DNA from: Gelatoporia subvermispora B
Lineage: Eukaryota; Basidiomycota; Agaricomycetes; Polyporales; Gelatoporiaceae
Reading direction: 5' to 3'
DNA: 64,000 nt
NCBI GenBank assembly: GCA_000320605.2
Contig: KB445806.1
Span: forward strand, 167,500 to 231,499
The notes beneath the pieces are model-generated. The model saw nothing but the letters and a program-made list of their open reading frames with translations. It did not search any database and was not told the origin of the DNA. Each line of letters begins with the position of its first letter. Within the stretch, counting starts at the first letter, position 1. The translations under genes and the position numbers were made by a program. Shown in pieces: positions 35,056-46,471 of this stretch.

Positions 35056-36673
35056 ATGGAAGCCTCATTGCCACTTCCATACGCTGCCAGCCAAACCAAC
35101 ATGTCAAGACTCTCGATACGATACACCTCGGACATCCTTCGATCACGTTCTCTGTCTCCCAAACCTTCAGAGGTAGTGATAGAACTACGGGAGATCACCC
35201 GGACGCCTAGCCCAACACCTAGTGAAAATGAGGCGCTGCAATCCAAGTTTATGGACCCGAGGAGACTACTTACGAAAGAGTTCTGGTGGAGCAAACAAAT
35301 GCTTCGTATGATTTTGTCCAAGCGGCTTCCGCTCTGTTGTCGACTCATACGAAATTCCGCAGTCCGCCTGATCGCCTTAGGATTTGTGGTTTGCGTCGTT
35401 CTCATGCTGACTGAGTTCCGCAGACAAATTGCAAGTGCTCTCTCTCCAGCAGCGGAATGGATGCATCGGTGGGTCTTCACCCTTTTGGTGGTGCACGGCC
35501 TGTGATCTGTACCGCATCTCGACTTCACGTCTGCGCATCTTACGGTTCGGACATGCACATCGACGTCGCGAATAGCCTCTCTCACTCTAGCAACCAGATC
35601 AGTTCTGGTTCCTGTAACACACGCATTTGTGAAATGTAGCGTCACTTGACCTGCCACTCGTCATTTGCGTGACTCTCGACTTACAGAGCTCCATATTGTC
35701 TTCTTTTCGCATTTCCTACATATTGTTACGGAACAATCCCTCGGATCCATACATTCGGTTTGGTGTTCACCGGTTACCGCCCCCAGCACTCATGGAGGGT
35801 GGCTTATCCCGATTGCAATCATGATTGCACTATCCTTCCCACCTGTGAGTGCCAATCACGACCACTATTAACCCCTTCTCAATCAATTTGATTTATCATA
35901 TGTGTGTATTTAGCTACTGGGGCACGAGCTCGTTGCGCTCATGTGTGGCTTCGTATGGGGTCTCGGACGAGGGTTCGGCATTGTAGCTGCGGGAATCTTC
36001 TTCGGTGAGGTCATTAGCTTCTAGTACGTATTATCACAACACCCATTTGCGGCAGCTGATGCAGAGGTACCATTGCTATTGTCAGCGTCTTTCGCCATTT
36101 TTGTATGCCTCGGGGGCACAAGCTAGAGCGCACCAGTATCAAATATGCTTGCCTCGCTCATGTGGTACGACAGGGCGATTTCAAGATTGTATTGATCATG
36201 AGATTCAGCGCCATCCCCTCGCATTGTAGATTTAGTTCACTCTGTCTCAATGTAGCGCGCTGCTAACTTGTTATTTCGACAGTCACAACAGCCATCTTCT
36301 CCACCTGCGGCGTGCGGATTGTGCCCTTTTGTCTCGCTGCAATCTTGTCACTACCAAAGCAGCTGATTGCAGTGTATCTCGGAACCACATTAGGCTCGTT
36401 GGGGGACGAAGAAAGCCATACAGATAAGATCGTTTCACATATAGTACTTGTTGTCGGGATTGCAAGCACAATGGTTGGTGGCCTGTATATGTATAAACGG
36501 GCGGCAGCCGTGTTGCCGGAGGTTGTGTATGCTCGTAGGAAAGCAAGGCGAGTTGCTCTTTCTATCGAGGGGATGTACAACTCACGTGAGTCAATGTCAT
36601 ACTCAGGCAGGGCATGCCCATTACGAGATTTCCAGATGACGATTTGACAGAGGCTGTCAATAACGTTGTATGA
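35056..36673 (+). CDS. VTT/TVP38-domain membrane protein, copy 1
   Basis: Seven exons: 35056-35305, 35363-35468, 35787-35844, 35914-36023, 36086-36225, 36283-36547 and 36607-36673, giving 331 aa. The family is SNARE-associated/VTT (Tvp38, TMEM41, VMP1, DedA relatives), polytopic proteins of Golgi/ER membranes linked to vesicle traffic and lipid scrambling. Visible: N-terminal cytosolic tail with ITRTPSPTPSE, a transmembrane helix (LIALGFVVCVVLML), GGWLIPIAIMIALSFPP, the re-entrant segment LLGHELVALMCGFVWGLGRG...GE, then ERTSIKYACLAHVVRQGDFKIVLIMRFSAIPSH and a last membrane block with LSLPKQLIAVYLGTTL. The sixth intron has a GC donor (AG|GCGAGT). The start ATG gives MEASLPLPY, matching MEMSSPPPY of copy 2. 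No breaks. Confidence 0.85.
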
Positions 36674-36840
36674 TGGTAGACTGTGCCCTGCTTGCTTTCA
36701 AATTTGAGCGTCAAAAATGCGCGTTGACGAATCCGGCATTGTGTGCGGTTTCTTTCTCAGATGTATTGGGCGGCAGAGTGCGTATGATTAAATGGAATAT
36801 CGGAGTGGATTTACCGGCTTCGTCGCTGTTTCAGACGATC

Positions 36841-36955
36841 GAACTGTCAGCTTCCCGCCACCGCGAACAAATGTATGAGGACTATTCCCGCTGCATCTGC
36901 AGTTCTTGCTTATGATCGTCCTCATTGATGGCCCGCCAAATCTGCGGGATCCCTA
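36841..36955 (+). repeat. outer end of inverted duplication (copy B)
   Basis: Similar to the minus strand of 18360-18495: it shares CTTCCCGCCACCGCGAAC, then GCTGCATCTGCAGT and a GATGGCC-GCCAAA segment. It begins about 170 bp after the VTT-1 stop. Confidence 0.6.
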
Positions 36956-37599
36956 TTCGTACCTACGTGTGTCATAGGCGTGAGAGCACGTGCGCGTGAC
37001 AAATAAGAGTTCCCGAGCATCGACAAGTCCGGTTGTCAGTCCAAAACAGGTCCGTTTACTCTGCTAAGCTCCTAACCGGCGGCTGCTTTCTTCCCTTCTG
37101 ATTCAGCTGCTGCTCATGTTGGTGCTCGTAAAAACGTATCTCCTCTACAGCATAACACTCTATCAAAATTCGGAAACCTGGGTGTCGTAGGGAAACCCCT
37201 TTTCTCCAACTCTCTTGTTTCCAATGAGATATAAATGTGCAACCACCTGAGCCTATGGTTTTCTCGAGATTTTTCCTGCTAGAAAGGTGTAAGTGTGACA
37301 CTTTTGAGTCACCTGACGTAGTCGAAAACGAGATGGGTCAATCTTACGTGCTACTTTCTGGCGACATGGTAAACCTGTCGGAATAGCCTCGTCCTCGCAA
37401 AAGGGCCGATCCAACATACTTAGAATACATGACAGGTCAGAAGACAAAGTGGACTACAGCTTCGCACACGACTCTTACTTGCTTTACAACATTCACTTTG
37501 GCGGTCTCATTGATGGGGATGGATGCAGCTCCCGCCCTCTGGCACCTCGCTAAGTAGCATCCTTAGGCGAGGCTGCTCGGGCCACACCTTTCCGTGAGC
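36956..37599. other. intergenic, no gene seen
   Basis: No gene or repeat recognised between the outer duplication end and the P450 5' repeat units. Confidence 0.35.
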
Positions 37600-38173
37600 G
37601 GATGTGTTGCAGTATGTCCTGCCTCTTGCTGGAGCTGTGTGCAAGCTGTACACGTGAGACTCGGAGTAGAAACCAACCCGCGGGAAATCGAGCTGTGCAG
37701 TTAGGTACGTTGCTTGTCAGCTGTCCACATACAGTGCAATCGACACACCCAAAAGTGATGGGTTTCCCGGGTGGCGCGGCAGTGCTATTTTCTCATATGC
37801 GACTCTGACATTCATCATGTCAAACGATTGCAGTTGACCCGTATAGACGTGAGCAAAATGCAGAGCATCGTTATCGGCGCCAGACATCGTAGGACCGTTC
37901 AAATACCTCAAATGCCGCTTTAGCAGTTGGCGTTGTTGTATTCCATCTGTCCGTGTGGGACTCGGAGCGGGAGACAGCCCGCGGTCGGCCTATACAGATA
38001 AGTTTCTTCTCAGCTTACCACCCGCATTCGATGATTTACATTCGGAAGTGATGAACTCCCGAGTCGAGCACGGAGACCTCATTCCATCGAACGCGATCAC
38101 ATACCTCCATCAAGCCACTTCCGCTGAAACTATATAAATGCGAGAAAAATGCAGAGAATCTGTGTCCCTCAAG
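37600..38173 (+). repeat. tandem-repeated P450 5' region (copy B)
   Basis: It mirrors 17253-18066: two units, roughly 37667-37872 and 37966-38160, with the same CGAGCAAAATGCAGAG- or CGAGAAAAATGCAGAG-type ends. The proximal unit contains a TATA box (TATATAAA at 38133-38140), about 35 bp before the P450 start codon. Confidence 0.65.
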
Positions 38174-39352
38174 ATGCTTTCCCCCTTCGCTGAGATCACC
38201 TGGTTTCCTCTCTTGACTGGTGTCGTCTTGGTCTTGTTCCTCAAGTACACCAGGAGCAAGTCTTCACCTCGCCGTCTTCCACTCCCACCTGGCCCTAAGC
38301 CGCTGCCTCTTCTGGGCAATGCCCTCGACATACCTAGGACATATCAGTGGCTGACCTATGCAGAATGGTCGAAGAAATACGGTAGAACTAGTATTCTGTC
38401 CTTTGTCTAGGCATGTGTACTAAAACGAACATCATCAGGCAATATTGTCCATGGTCGTATCTAGGTGAGTTGTTGATTATGAGGTTGTTCGAACGCGACA
38501 CTAAAACAACGGTGTCCTCCAGCGGGTGCTGATACCGTACGTCCTCCTATTTCTCACCTATCTCCGTCATCTCACACGTTGGAAAGGTCATTTCTTCGAT
38601 CTCCTCATTTATCCTAGCCATGATGCATTACCCTGAGGTCCAAGAGAAGGCGTACGCCGAACTGATGGACGTCATTGGACCCGGAAGATTTCCCCAATTC
38701 TCTGATCGCGAGTCCCTTCCTTACATTGACGCCATCATGAAGGAGAGCCTGCGTTGGCAACCGGTCTTGCCTCTCGGCATTGGGCACTCGACTACTGAGG
38801 ACAGCGAATACGAGGGCTGTTTGATTCCGAAGGGTTCGATAGTCATGGCCAACACTTGGTATGTACTGACCAGACTCTTCATGTTCGGGTAGCTTACTTT
38901 TCTAGGGCTATCTTACACAATCCTGAGGAATATCCTGATCCAGACAAGTTCTTTCCTGATCGATTCATGAAGGATGGGAAGATCAATTCGGCTGTGCGCG
39001 ATTCCAGTACGGCCTCGTTTGGTTATGGGCGACGGTATACCTTACCCTACTTCGGTTGGTGTGGTTTAGTTGATCTCCTATGACCGATAGGATCTGTCCG
39101 GGAAGACATTTCGCAGACAATACGCTCTTTATGAGTGTCGTGTCTATCCTTTACACATACTCCATTCGCCCTCTTACGGGCCCCGACGGCAAACCTATAC
39201 TAAAGGAGGTGAAGATGACATCTGGCTCTCTGTCGTGAGTAACTAGTGCAATCGTACATAATTGGCATTGACTGTTGATCACCAGCTTCCCTGTCCCGTT
39301 CGACTGTCAGTTCGAACCACACCCATCAGTGATCCCACTACTTCGGGATTGA
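38174..39352 (+). pseudogene. cytochrome P450 copy B with internal deletion
   Basis: Inverted copy of the P450 at 15226-17252. Exon 1 (38174-38381) has exactly the same 208 nt length and reads LPLPPGPKPLPLLGN...AEWSKKYG. After the first bases of exon 2 (NIVH) the sequence jumps at 38453/38454 directly to the end of the fifth exon, removing about 860 bp: most of exon 2, exons 3 and 4 and nearly all of exon 5, i.e. about 230 residues. The junction creates an in-frame stop within four codons. The 3' part is very well preserved: AGADT micro-exon, KESLRW, PDRF, FGYGRR, ICPGRHFADNTLFM and a C-terminus ending VIPLLRD. Here the post-cysteine frame is correct, which is what reveals the base missing in copy A. 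Confidence 0.9.
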
Positions 39353-39465
39353 TTTTGGAGATTCTGCTACATTGATAGACGCGCTGCTGGTTTCTTCGAT
39401 TCTACATTGTATGATAAGATAGATGTTTTTGTAACACGGTGTGTGATCCCTCTCTTCAAGATATA

Positions 39466-40400
39466 TCAGGAGAGAAACACAAATACAAATGAGGGTATTG
39501 GTCGATGGAATATCGGAGTGCCTCGGTTACGAGTAGGATTGCCCGAATCATCGAGCACACCTTGTGTCCGCATACTTGCAAGGGATAGCAAAATGGCGTC
39601 TTGTTCATGTTGGATACGCCAGTGGCGGTAGCTGCATTGAGCTAGTCGAACAACGTCGGAATCTGAACGCTTAGCGCGACGTATTGTTTGAACTGGCAGG
39701 GTGTAGAGTCCGGCGGCCAACGGTGAACCAAGGATCGGGCCCGCACGTTATATGTGGGGTCAGTTCGAGTCATTTCGTGCGGTGAAGATATACATACCAC
39801 CCGTGCTTATTGTAAGTGATTCCTGTGACGACGGCAGGCCCGAATGCACAAGCAGGGTTCACTGTTCAGTATAGGAACTTTCCGCGATCCTTCGACATAC
39901 ATTGATAAGTGCCCCATGTGATTTTAGCTCACACAGCTGTTAGTGAACGGTGATGGATGGTAATCAGTGTGCAGGCCGTTAACCCGTCTTGTTTGCAGGC
40001 TTGGGTGCCAGTTTTGGATGATCAAACCGCCAGTTTCTTGGCGCCACTACGAACAAATATTTGGGACTATCACGTGTGCGGGAGGTCGTCCAGCGGCTGG
40101 TTGAAGTCTTTTTGCAACGATATTAGTGTCTCATCTTATTGTATGCGTGCAAACATACCGAAGTCCGCCATCGATCTCTCAGTCGCGTCTCTATTAGGTC
40201 ACAAGTTTAGAGCCTCGGTGGGAGGGCGTATATCGTTGAGTGTGATCTTGGCCTTTGTCTCGGCCACGGCGATAGCTGCACGTACCCTCGGGCAACTGAG
40301 GTGACGAAGATGGACGCAGAGCATGGGGCAAGGATTGAGGCATATGCAGTGAATTGAACTGCATCAGTAATATCAGAGGTGTTAGAATGACGATGACGGT
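39466..40400 (-). pseudogene. aquaporin pseudogene (copy B)
   Basis: The minus strand shows the second half of a major intrinsic protein: the second NPA box as NPACAFGPAVVTG (near 39820-39860), then after a would-be intron GPILGSPLAAGLYTLP (near 39700) and a tail ending MRTQGVLDDSGNP...GTPIF. The acceptor before GPILG has lost its AG and a stop precedes it, so the gene is broken. Weak membrane-like similarity continues upstream to about 40400, but no first NPA box was found. The C-terminal tail has an inverted partner at 9288-9434. In both arms the aquaporin and P450 3' ends face each other. Confidence 0.7.
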
Positions 40401-41669
40401 CTGCGGTAGGTAAGCGTGGAAGACCGAGGGATGTGGTTTCGCAGCGGCCGTCCCTTGTCATATGGTCATATGGTGCGTAGATCATCAAGAATTGCACATC
40501 GTGCGAATCAACTCGTGATGATACAACACTTTGTAGTTTAGCGCAAGACACCTGAGCACCATAGCCTCCAGACGACATGTCCCCTTGCACGCGTCCACCA
40601 TACCGCGCTGAACACGTCGGCTCTTTGAAACGCCCTGACAGACTTCTTCAGAAATGAGCTGCACATGAGGCTGGCAAAGCTACGAAGGAGGAGCTACGAG
40701 CTTGTGCAGACGAGTGAGTGCATCAGGGATGTTGTCTAGATGCAGAAGGGTGTAGGCTTGCAGACCATCACGGATGGTGAGTTCAGGAGGTGACGTATGC
40801 AATCATCCATGCACACTTCGAAATATTGACGTGTTGCGATTGTGCACTTCCAGGTGAATGTGGTAAGAAGGACTTTTCAGTCGTCTCGAAGGGGTCGAGG
40901 GGGTCCGGTGGCGTGCGTTAAACCTATGGCGGGACTTATTAGTTGTTCAACTCATATGAGCATCTTTATCAGCTCTCAAGGAATTACTCTCTGTGAGTGG
41001 CCTGTCATGTGGAAGCTGAAATCACAATCTCCCTCCTATCAACACTGAGCGTGGAACATGCATTGTAATCGGTAGCGGAATACTTCCAAGATGTAGCTCA
41101 ATAGCTCGAGAACCCTAAACAACTTGAAGAGCGCATATTGCAAGCAGCAGATGCGATCACTCGAGGACAAGGACGGCGGACACGTGTTGAAGCACTGGAA
41201 CAGTCAGTGCTCTTCGGTTTCGTTGATGAGGGTCATTTTCAGTCCGCCTCGCAGACTGTGCCACAGCCCCCAATGTGCTTTCGCCTCAGATGCAAACGGT
41301 ATTGATAGGGTGACACGCGAGGTCAGTGAATAGCGTGCTACCTAGCGTCTCGAAGTCAATAAATGTGATCTATAGGACATGCGAAACAAGCTCAGCTTGG
41401 TCGCGGATACAGCAAAGGCCGTATGGAGGTCACTGTGAGTTGCGGTGAAAGTTACAGCACAATGATAGCATCTGCCATCACTGAATGTGCCGATGCGAGC
41501 CACTTATGAGTTGAATTTGTAAGCGAATACTATCGGCTCAGGCAGACGTATATGAACTATGCCGCCATCTTCAATTTTCCATGCATGTACATTCTTACAA
41601 ATGAGATCTGACCTCTACCCTCGTCGATATGCATTCTACGTAGCAGAGTCTTATACAAGTCGCCTCTGA
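40401..41669. other. intergenic, no gene seen
   Basis: Short frames only. Nothing recognised between the aquaporin remnant and the VTT-2 stop. Confidence 0.35.
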
Positions 41670-43222
41670 TCAAACCGTAGGTGATACCTCTCCTGGTAGA
41701 CCCGTGGGAGCATCGTAATTTGCTTCGACGGGGCTTGGGTCCGGAGAGCCAGTAGTCGAGACTCGTGTGACGTTCGCCGCGAGTTTCCTTTGTCTGAGAG
41801 ATGAGACATTAGTGGAATGAGTCAAGAGACCTTATAAGCGTACAAATATATACGAACCTAGCCTTCCTGCGAGCATATACAACCTCCGGTAAGACAGCCT
41901 TACATCTTCTATTGATGTACCAGAGGCCTCCAACAGTGCACAAGATAGTAACGATCAACGACAGATCGACGATCAGTTTACCCGTGCGATTATTTGCTCC
42001 ATCCTCTTCGTTCAGTGTTGTGCCAAGCAGAACCACTATGAACTGCTTGGGGAGCGCGAGAACCGCTGCGGCGCAGAATGATAAGAGAGAGATGCCGCAT
42101 GTGGAAAAGACCGCAGTAGAGACTGAAAATAACAGTCGGGTAAGGCGAATGCAAATGATGAGGAAGACAATCTCTACTTACAATGAGAAGGAATGGCACT
42201 ATATCGCATTATGAGGACCATCTTGAAACCGCCCTTGCGGACTACTGTAGCAATGGATGCGTATCTCATACTTGTCTGTTCAAGCTTTTCGCCACGTGCA
42301 GCGCACCAGTATCGGAAAACGCTGGAAACCCGTGCACACATCATTAAACGCGTCTCCGTGAGGAAATATGTACTCACAAGAAGCTAATTAGCTCGCCTAG
42401 GATGGTACCTGCAGCCATGATGCCGAAGCCAATTTCGAAGCCCCAGACAAGTCCGACGAGGATGCCGACGATCTCATGTCCAAACAGCTTTGGAGTTAGT
42501 AAGCATATGTAGTCGAAATTTGTGGCCAATATTGCAGCGCAAGACTTACTGGAGGAAACGATAGGATTATCATGAGCGCAATCGGGATCAACCATCCTGC
42601 TGGAAGGCTAGTAAAATCAGCGTACAGTATTAGAGTGCCGCAGAGGTAGAAGGTGCGCGTCAGTGAAGCGCAGAAGGCAGGAAGGCCCTGATGGACAATT
42701 CCATGAGAGGGCGCGCTATCATAACGACTTGCGTGGCGACGTCGAACCGCATCAGCGCCATTCATCCAGAACAGCGCGCCACTGATGTGGCAGTGGAGCA
42801 TATACCAGCAGGCTAGAAATCTCTACACACCCGCGCATCCAGTGTGCCACTGGGGCGAAAGCATTTGCGAGGTCTTGGCGGTACTCCGTAAACACAAGAG
42901 CGAACAGAACAGCGAACGTAAGGATCAAAAATCGTACTGGGAGCATTCATTAGCAGACTGCGCCCAAGTTATACGAGGTATGCGTACTTAGCCACTGTTT
43001 GGTGAACCAGTATCTCCAGTCAAGCATTCGTCGAAAGTTGAATGGCCCGGGGTGCAGGACTGCGAACTCGCTGGGAGTAGGACTCGGAGTGCGGGGTATC
43101 TCTCGGATTCCGACAGAGGCTTCGGCGCGCTTTGGTATCGGGGAGAGAGGTTCCAATATGACATCTTTCGCAACGGACACAACTTCGCTAGTAGTGTAGG
43201 GAGGGGGGCTCGACATTTCCAT
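41670..43222 (-). CDS. VTT/TVP38-domain membrane protein, copy 2
   Basis: Exons 43222-42988, 42936-42831, 42607-42550, 42487-42378, 42321-42182, 42122-41858 and 41793-41670 give 345 aa. It is the only family member here on the minus strand. Same layout as the others: N-terminal IPRTPSPTPSE, helix LILTFAVLFALVF, GLPAGWLIPIALMIILSFPP, LFGHEIVGILVGLVWGFEIG, EQTSMRYASIATVVRKGGFKMVLIMRYSAIPSH, and ALPKQFIVVLLGTTL before two helices and ARRKAR. Its C-terminal exon is longer (124 nt) and ends ...TGLPGEVSPTV. Its first intron is 51 nt and contains a stop, which proves that this intron, also present in the four other copies, is real. No breaks. Confidence 0.87.
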
Positions 43223-44052
43223 CGAGGATCAAAACCTGGGTGGGGTGTCCGGGCATTCCATTCACGCCCCTGGCTAGATAAAGCGAAATTGACGTTCATG
43301 TAACCTCGATGCGTGCAATCCGTTGAACGGTTCCGTGGGGCCACGACGCCGTCTTATTCCATGTGACCGCAACACCCGATAGGCGGAGATTTGGCTATGC
43401 AATGCCCGTCATCGAGTGGAACAAAACGTTCTGCGCAGTCACTTACTCTTCTGCTGCAAAGCTTCTCTATAGGATGCAGGGGCTTACAACACACGATTTG
43501 CTCATGGACATTGCTCGGGCGCGTCTTCAAGCACGGTTTCTGTAGTAGCGTGATATACGCGGCTCATTGTCCTCCGACCTATTGACACGGTTAGTTCTGA
43601 CCTGGAAGATGAACTATACATAGATTGAAGCCGTCGTAACACGGCCGACACTCGACCCCCGCGGTCAATCCACCATACGCAGTGTCAGTGAGGAGGGCCG
43701 TGGATCATCACTTGTACGCAATCACATGTAGACGCCAGGTAAGGACCAATCTACCTGTCGCAAGCACCGCTGAGCGGCTGCGGGACCTAACACCGACATA
43801 ACCTCATCACCACAGATGGCGCGGGTCTATGGGCGCCGATAATGTCGTTCCCGCGTCTTACTTGACACCTCTCGCGGCCATAGCGCAGACTTCCGTAGAT
43901 GGTAACTCAGCTATGGACTATGTAATACATACAGGATATCACAAGCATATAACATCAGACTGTGCCATAGTGTACACATCACCGGCCGAACAACCGAGGC
44001 CCTTGGGCCCACACGGAGACCCGGGTAATCAAGAACTTGCCCTCGGGATCTG
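43223..44052. other. intergenic between VTT-2 and ALDH
   Basis: VTT-2 promoter side and ALDH 3' region. No gene seen. Confidence 0.4.
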
Positions 44053-46471
44053 TCAGAATCCCAGGCGCGCACGAAGAGCAGGCTTCGCGAGGACGGTCCC
44101 GCCGACGGCCACAAGCGTTGCAATTGCCCACACAACCCAGACAGACCTACTGCGCTTGGTGCCGGGACGCGGCGGAAGCGAGGGATACACGAGTTTGCTA
44201 AGCGCTTTGAACTTCTTATCCTATAAACGGCACAAAGCGAGACGGAGATGAAGTCGCATTTAGGTCAGATATAAATAGATGAACAGAACAAACGAACAGA
44301 AAGCATACCGTGTACGGTGGGAAGCGGCCGCCCAGGAGCTTGTCCACCCTGTAAGGCAACGATGAGTTCGGGGCGTTAAGATAGAAGATGTTGCCATGAC
44401 GTACCAGCTGGGACTGTCGAGGGTTGCACGGAAATGTGTGAACATATCGAACGAATACTTTCCCGTGTGATAACCAGCTGTATACGCCGGTATTGAGAGC
44501 TGACCAGCAATAAATTTACGTCGAAGATGCACGTACATCCGCTGGGCCCGATTCCACCGAACGGTACACCATATGCTACGTGGTTCGCTCTAAGCTCTCA
44601 CCTCGACGGCGTACGACAGATACGTACCTCCCACATGCATGAGACAATCATTTGCGGAGACGCCGCCACTTTGCGTGTTATCAAAGACTGAATGAGGGAC
44701 TCGGTCAGATGCCTTCCTGAAGATGTACGGGAGCTTGCATACCTTTCTTCTTGACCTTCTCATCCTTAGAGAATATATAGAGCGCGAGAGGATGGTCCCT
44801 ATAATCCGATCGTAGTCAGCAACATGACAGCAACATGACATAAAAATGGAGCGCGATGAAAACACGCTCACCGCTCGTTGACAAACGCAATGGCCTCGTC
44901 AATATCCGCCACTGGCACAATCGGGAGAATGGGTCCGAAAATCTCCCTAAGTACCGAATATGTCAGGTGGTAAATGTGAGTAGTCTGACGAAGGCTCGTA
45001 CTCGCTCATAAGTGAGTCGTCACTGAGAACGTTCTTCACAATAGTAGGTGCGATGTAACGCTGCTCGATGTCCGCCTGCCCACCGGCGACGATCTCTCCG
45101 CGAGTTTCGTCAAGGAGCCGCTTGATGCGCTGCGCATGCTGGGGCGAGACAATGCGCGCGTATGAGTCTGACGTTGAGGGGTCGTCGTTGGAGAAGAATA
45201 TGTCGAGGCTATGGTTCACGTCATTCAAAAGATCACTGAAGCCAAATCGGGACAAAGACGCACGCATCTTTTAACGCCTCGACCAATTTGTCCTGGAAAT
45301 GCCGTGGTACAAGAATATAGTCTGGCGCAACACAAATCTACGAACGCTCATGGTCAGATTCGCTGGGAAACTCGTTATCAAGACCAGATCTAACCTGTCC
45401 GCTGTTCGCAACCTTGCTTGCCATGATACGCCGAGCAGAAGTCTTCAGGTCGCAAGTCTCGTCAACGATCACAGGGCTCTTGCCTTCAGCAATTCAAACA
45501 CGTGAGCTATGGTCATCAAAACGATCAAGAACGTTACGCACCACCAAGCTCTGTGGAGACGGGCGTGAGATGTTTCGCGGCTGCCTGCAGGATAATCTTC
45601 GCGACACGACCATTGCCCGTGTAAAGAACTGAATCGCTCTATGACTCCGTGCCCAAGGGTACAATAATACAACTCACTATGATCCCAAGGAAGCTCGAGG
45701 ACCTACGCCCTCGGATGAGTGAACGTCAGTGGACGGACGGTATTAGACACCCACCTTACTCGTCTCCGGAATGCCTCCATTAACAACTCGGTACAGCTGG
45801 GGATCTAGATACCTGGGCACAAGCTCAGCCATAAGTGCACTTGTCTTTGGAGTCAGCTCCGAGGGCTTCAGGACCGCAGCATTCCCCGCCGCAATGGCAC
45901 CAATCTGCGAGCGCGTCAGATGAAGCACGTGATATGGAGTCAGGGAAACGTACCAACGGCCCAAAGAGCAAGAAAACAGGGTAGTTGAAGGGAGCAATGA
46001 TGAGCACAACACCCTTGGGCTCTTTTCTAGTGGTAGGTTTCATAGCGAACCAGTTGAAGTGGAAGGGTGCCTTCTCGGTACGCGTCCATTTCTCGACGTG
46101 GTCGTACGCATTCTTGACGTCTTGAACGACAACGGACAGGTCAAACCTAATTAATTCGCACAAATGAGGGCTACATTATAGTACATGAGCATTATACTTG
46201 ACGTACAAGTCAGTCTCGATAGGTGGTCGGTGCAGATCAGCATACAGGGCGTCGCGGAATGGTTGTAAGTTGTCCAGCAAGAGATAGCCAAGCTGGAGGA
46301 GCTGTTCCTTGCGGTATTCGATAGACTTGGTCTTTCCGGATCGGAAACCAGCTTTCGCCTCCGCGAAGATCTGGTAAAATGGATAATGCGTTCATAAAGA
46401 GACGTGTAGACACGAAGTAGCGCCCTGACCTTCGGAATGTCGTCGATTGGGGTGTACGTGAGGGTCGACAT
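44053..46471 (-). CDS. tail-anchored class 3 aldehyde dehydrogenase
   Basis: NAD(P)-dependent fatty-aldehyde dehydrogenase type (ALDH3A2/Hfd1-like). Sixteen exons join in frame to 516 aa: 46471-46430, 46370-46198, 46146-45954, 45904-45755, 45702-45678, 45628-45542, 45483-45395, 45337-45264, 45208-45002, 44946-44872, 44798-44743, 44687-44628, 44575-44537, 44477-44405, 44348-44309 and 44220-44053. Motifs: [40 protein letters not shown], catalytic Glu in STELGGKSPV, catalytic Cys in [21 protein letters not shown], and [24 protein letters not shown] C-terminal block. The last exon adds [15 protein letters not shown], a single tail-anchor helix typical of the membrane-bound form. Introns are 49-88 nt. 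It could detoxify lipid or terpene aldehydes. No breaks found. Confidence 0.93.

Noticed and set aside
34593..35210. 205-codon open frame on the plus strand
   Set aside because: It runs out of frame into the well-supported first exon of VTT-1, has no domain and no paralog before the other VTT genes.
37602..37808. Possible small gene conserved with 17863-18066 (ELCA..C ... MGF)
   Set aside because: The similarity follows from duplicated promoter DNA and includes indels that are not multiples of three; no start or domain is shared.
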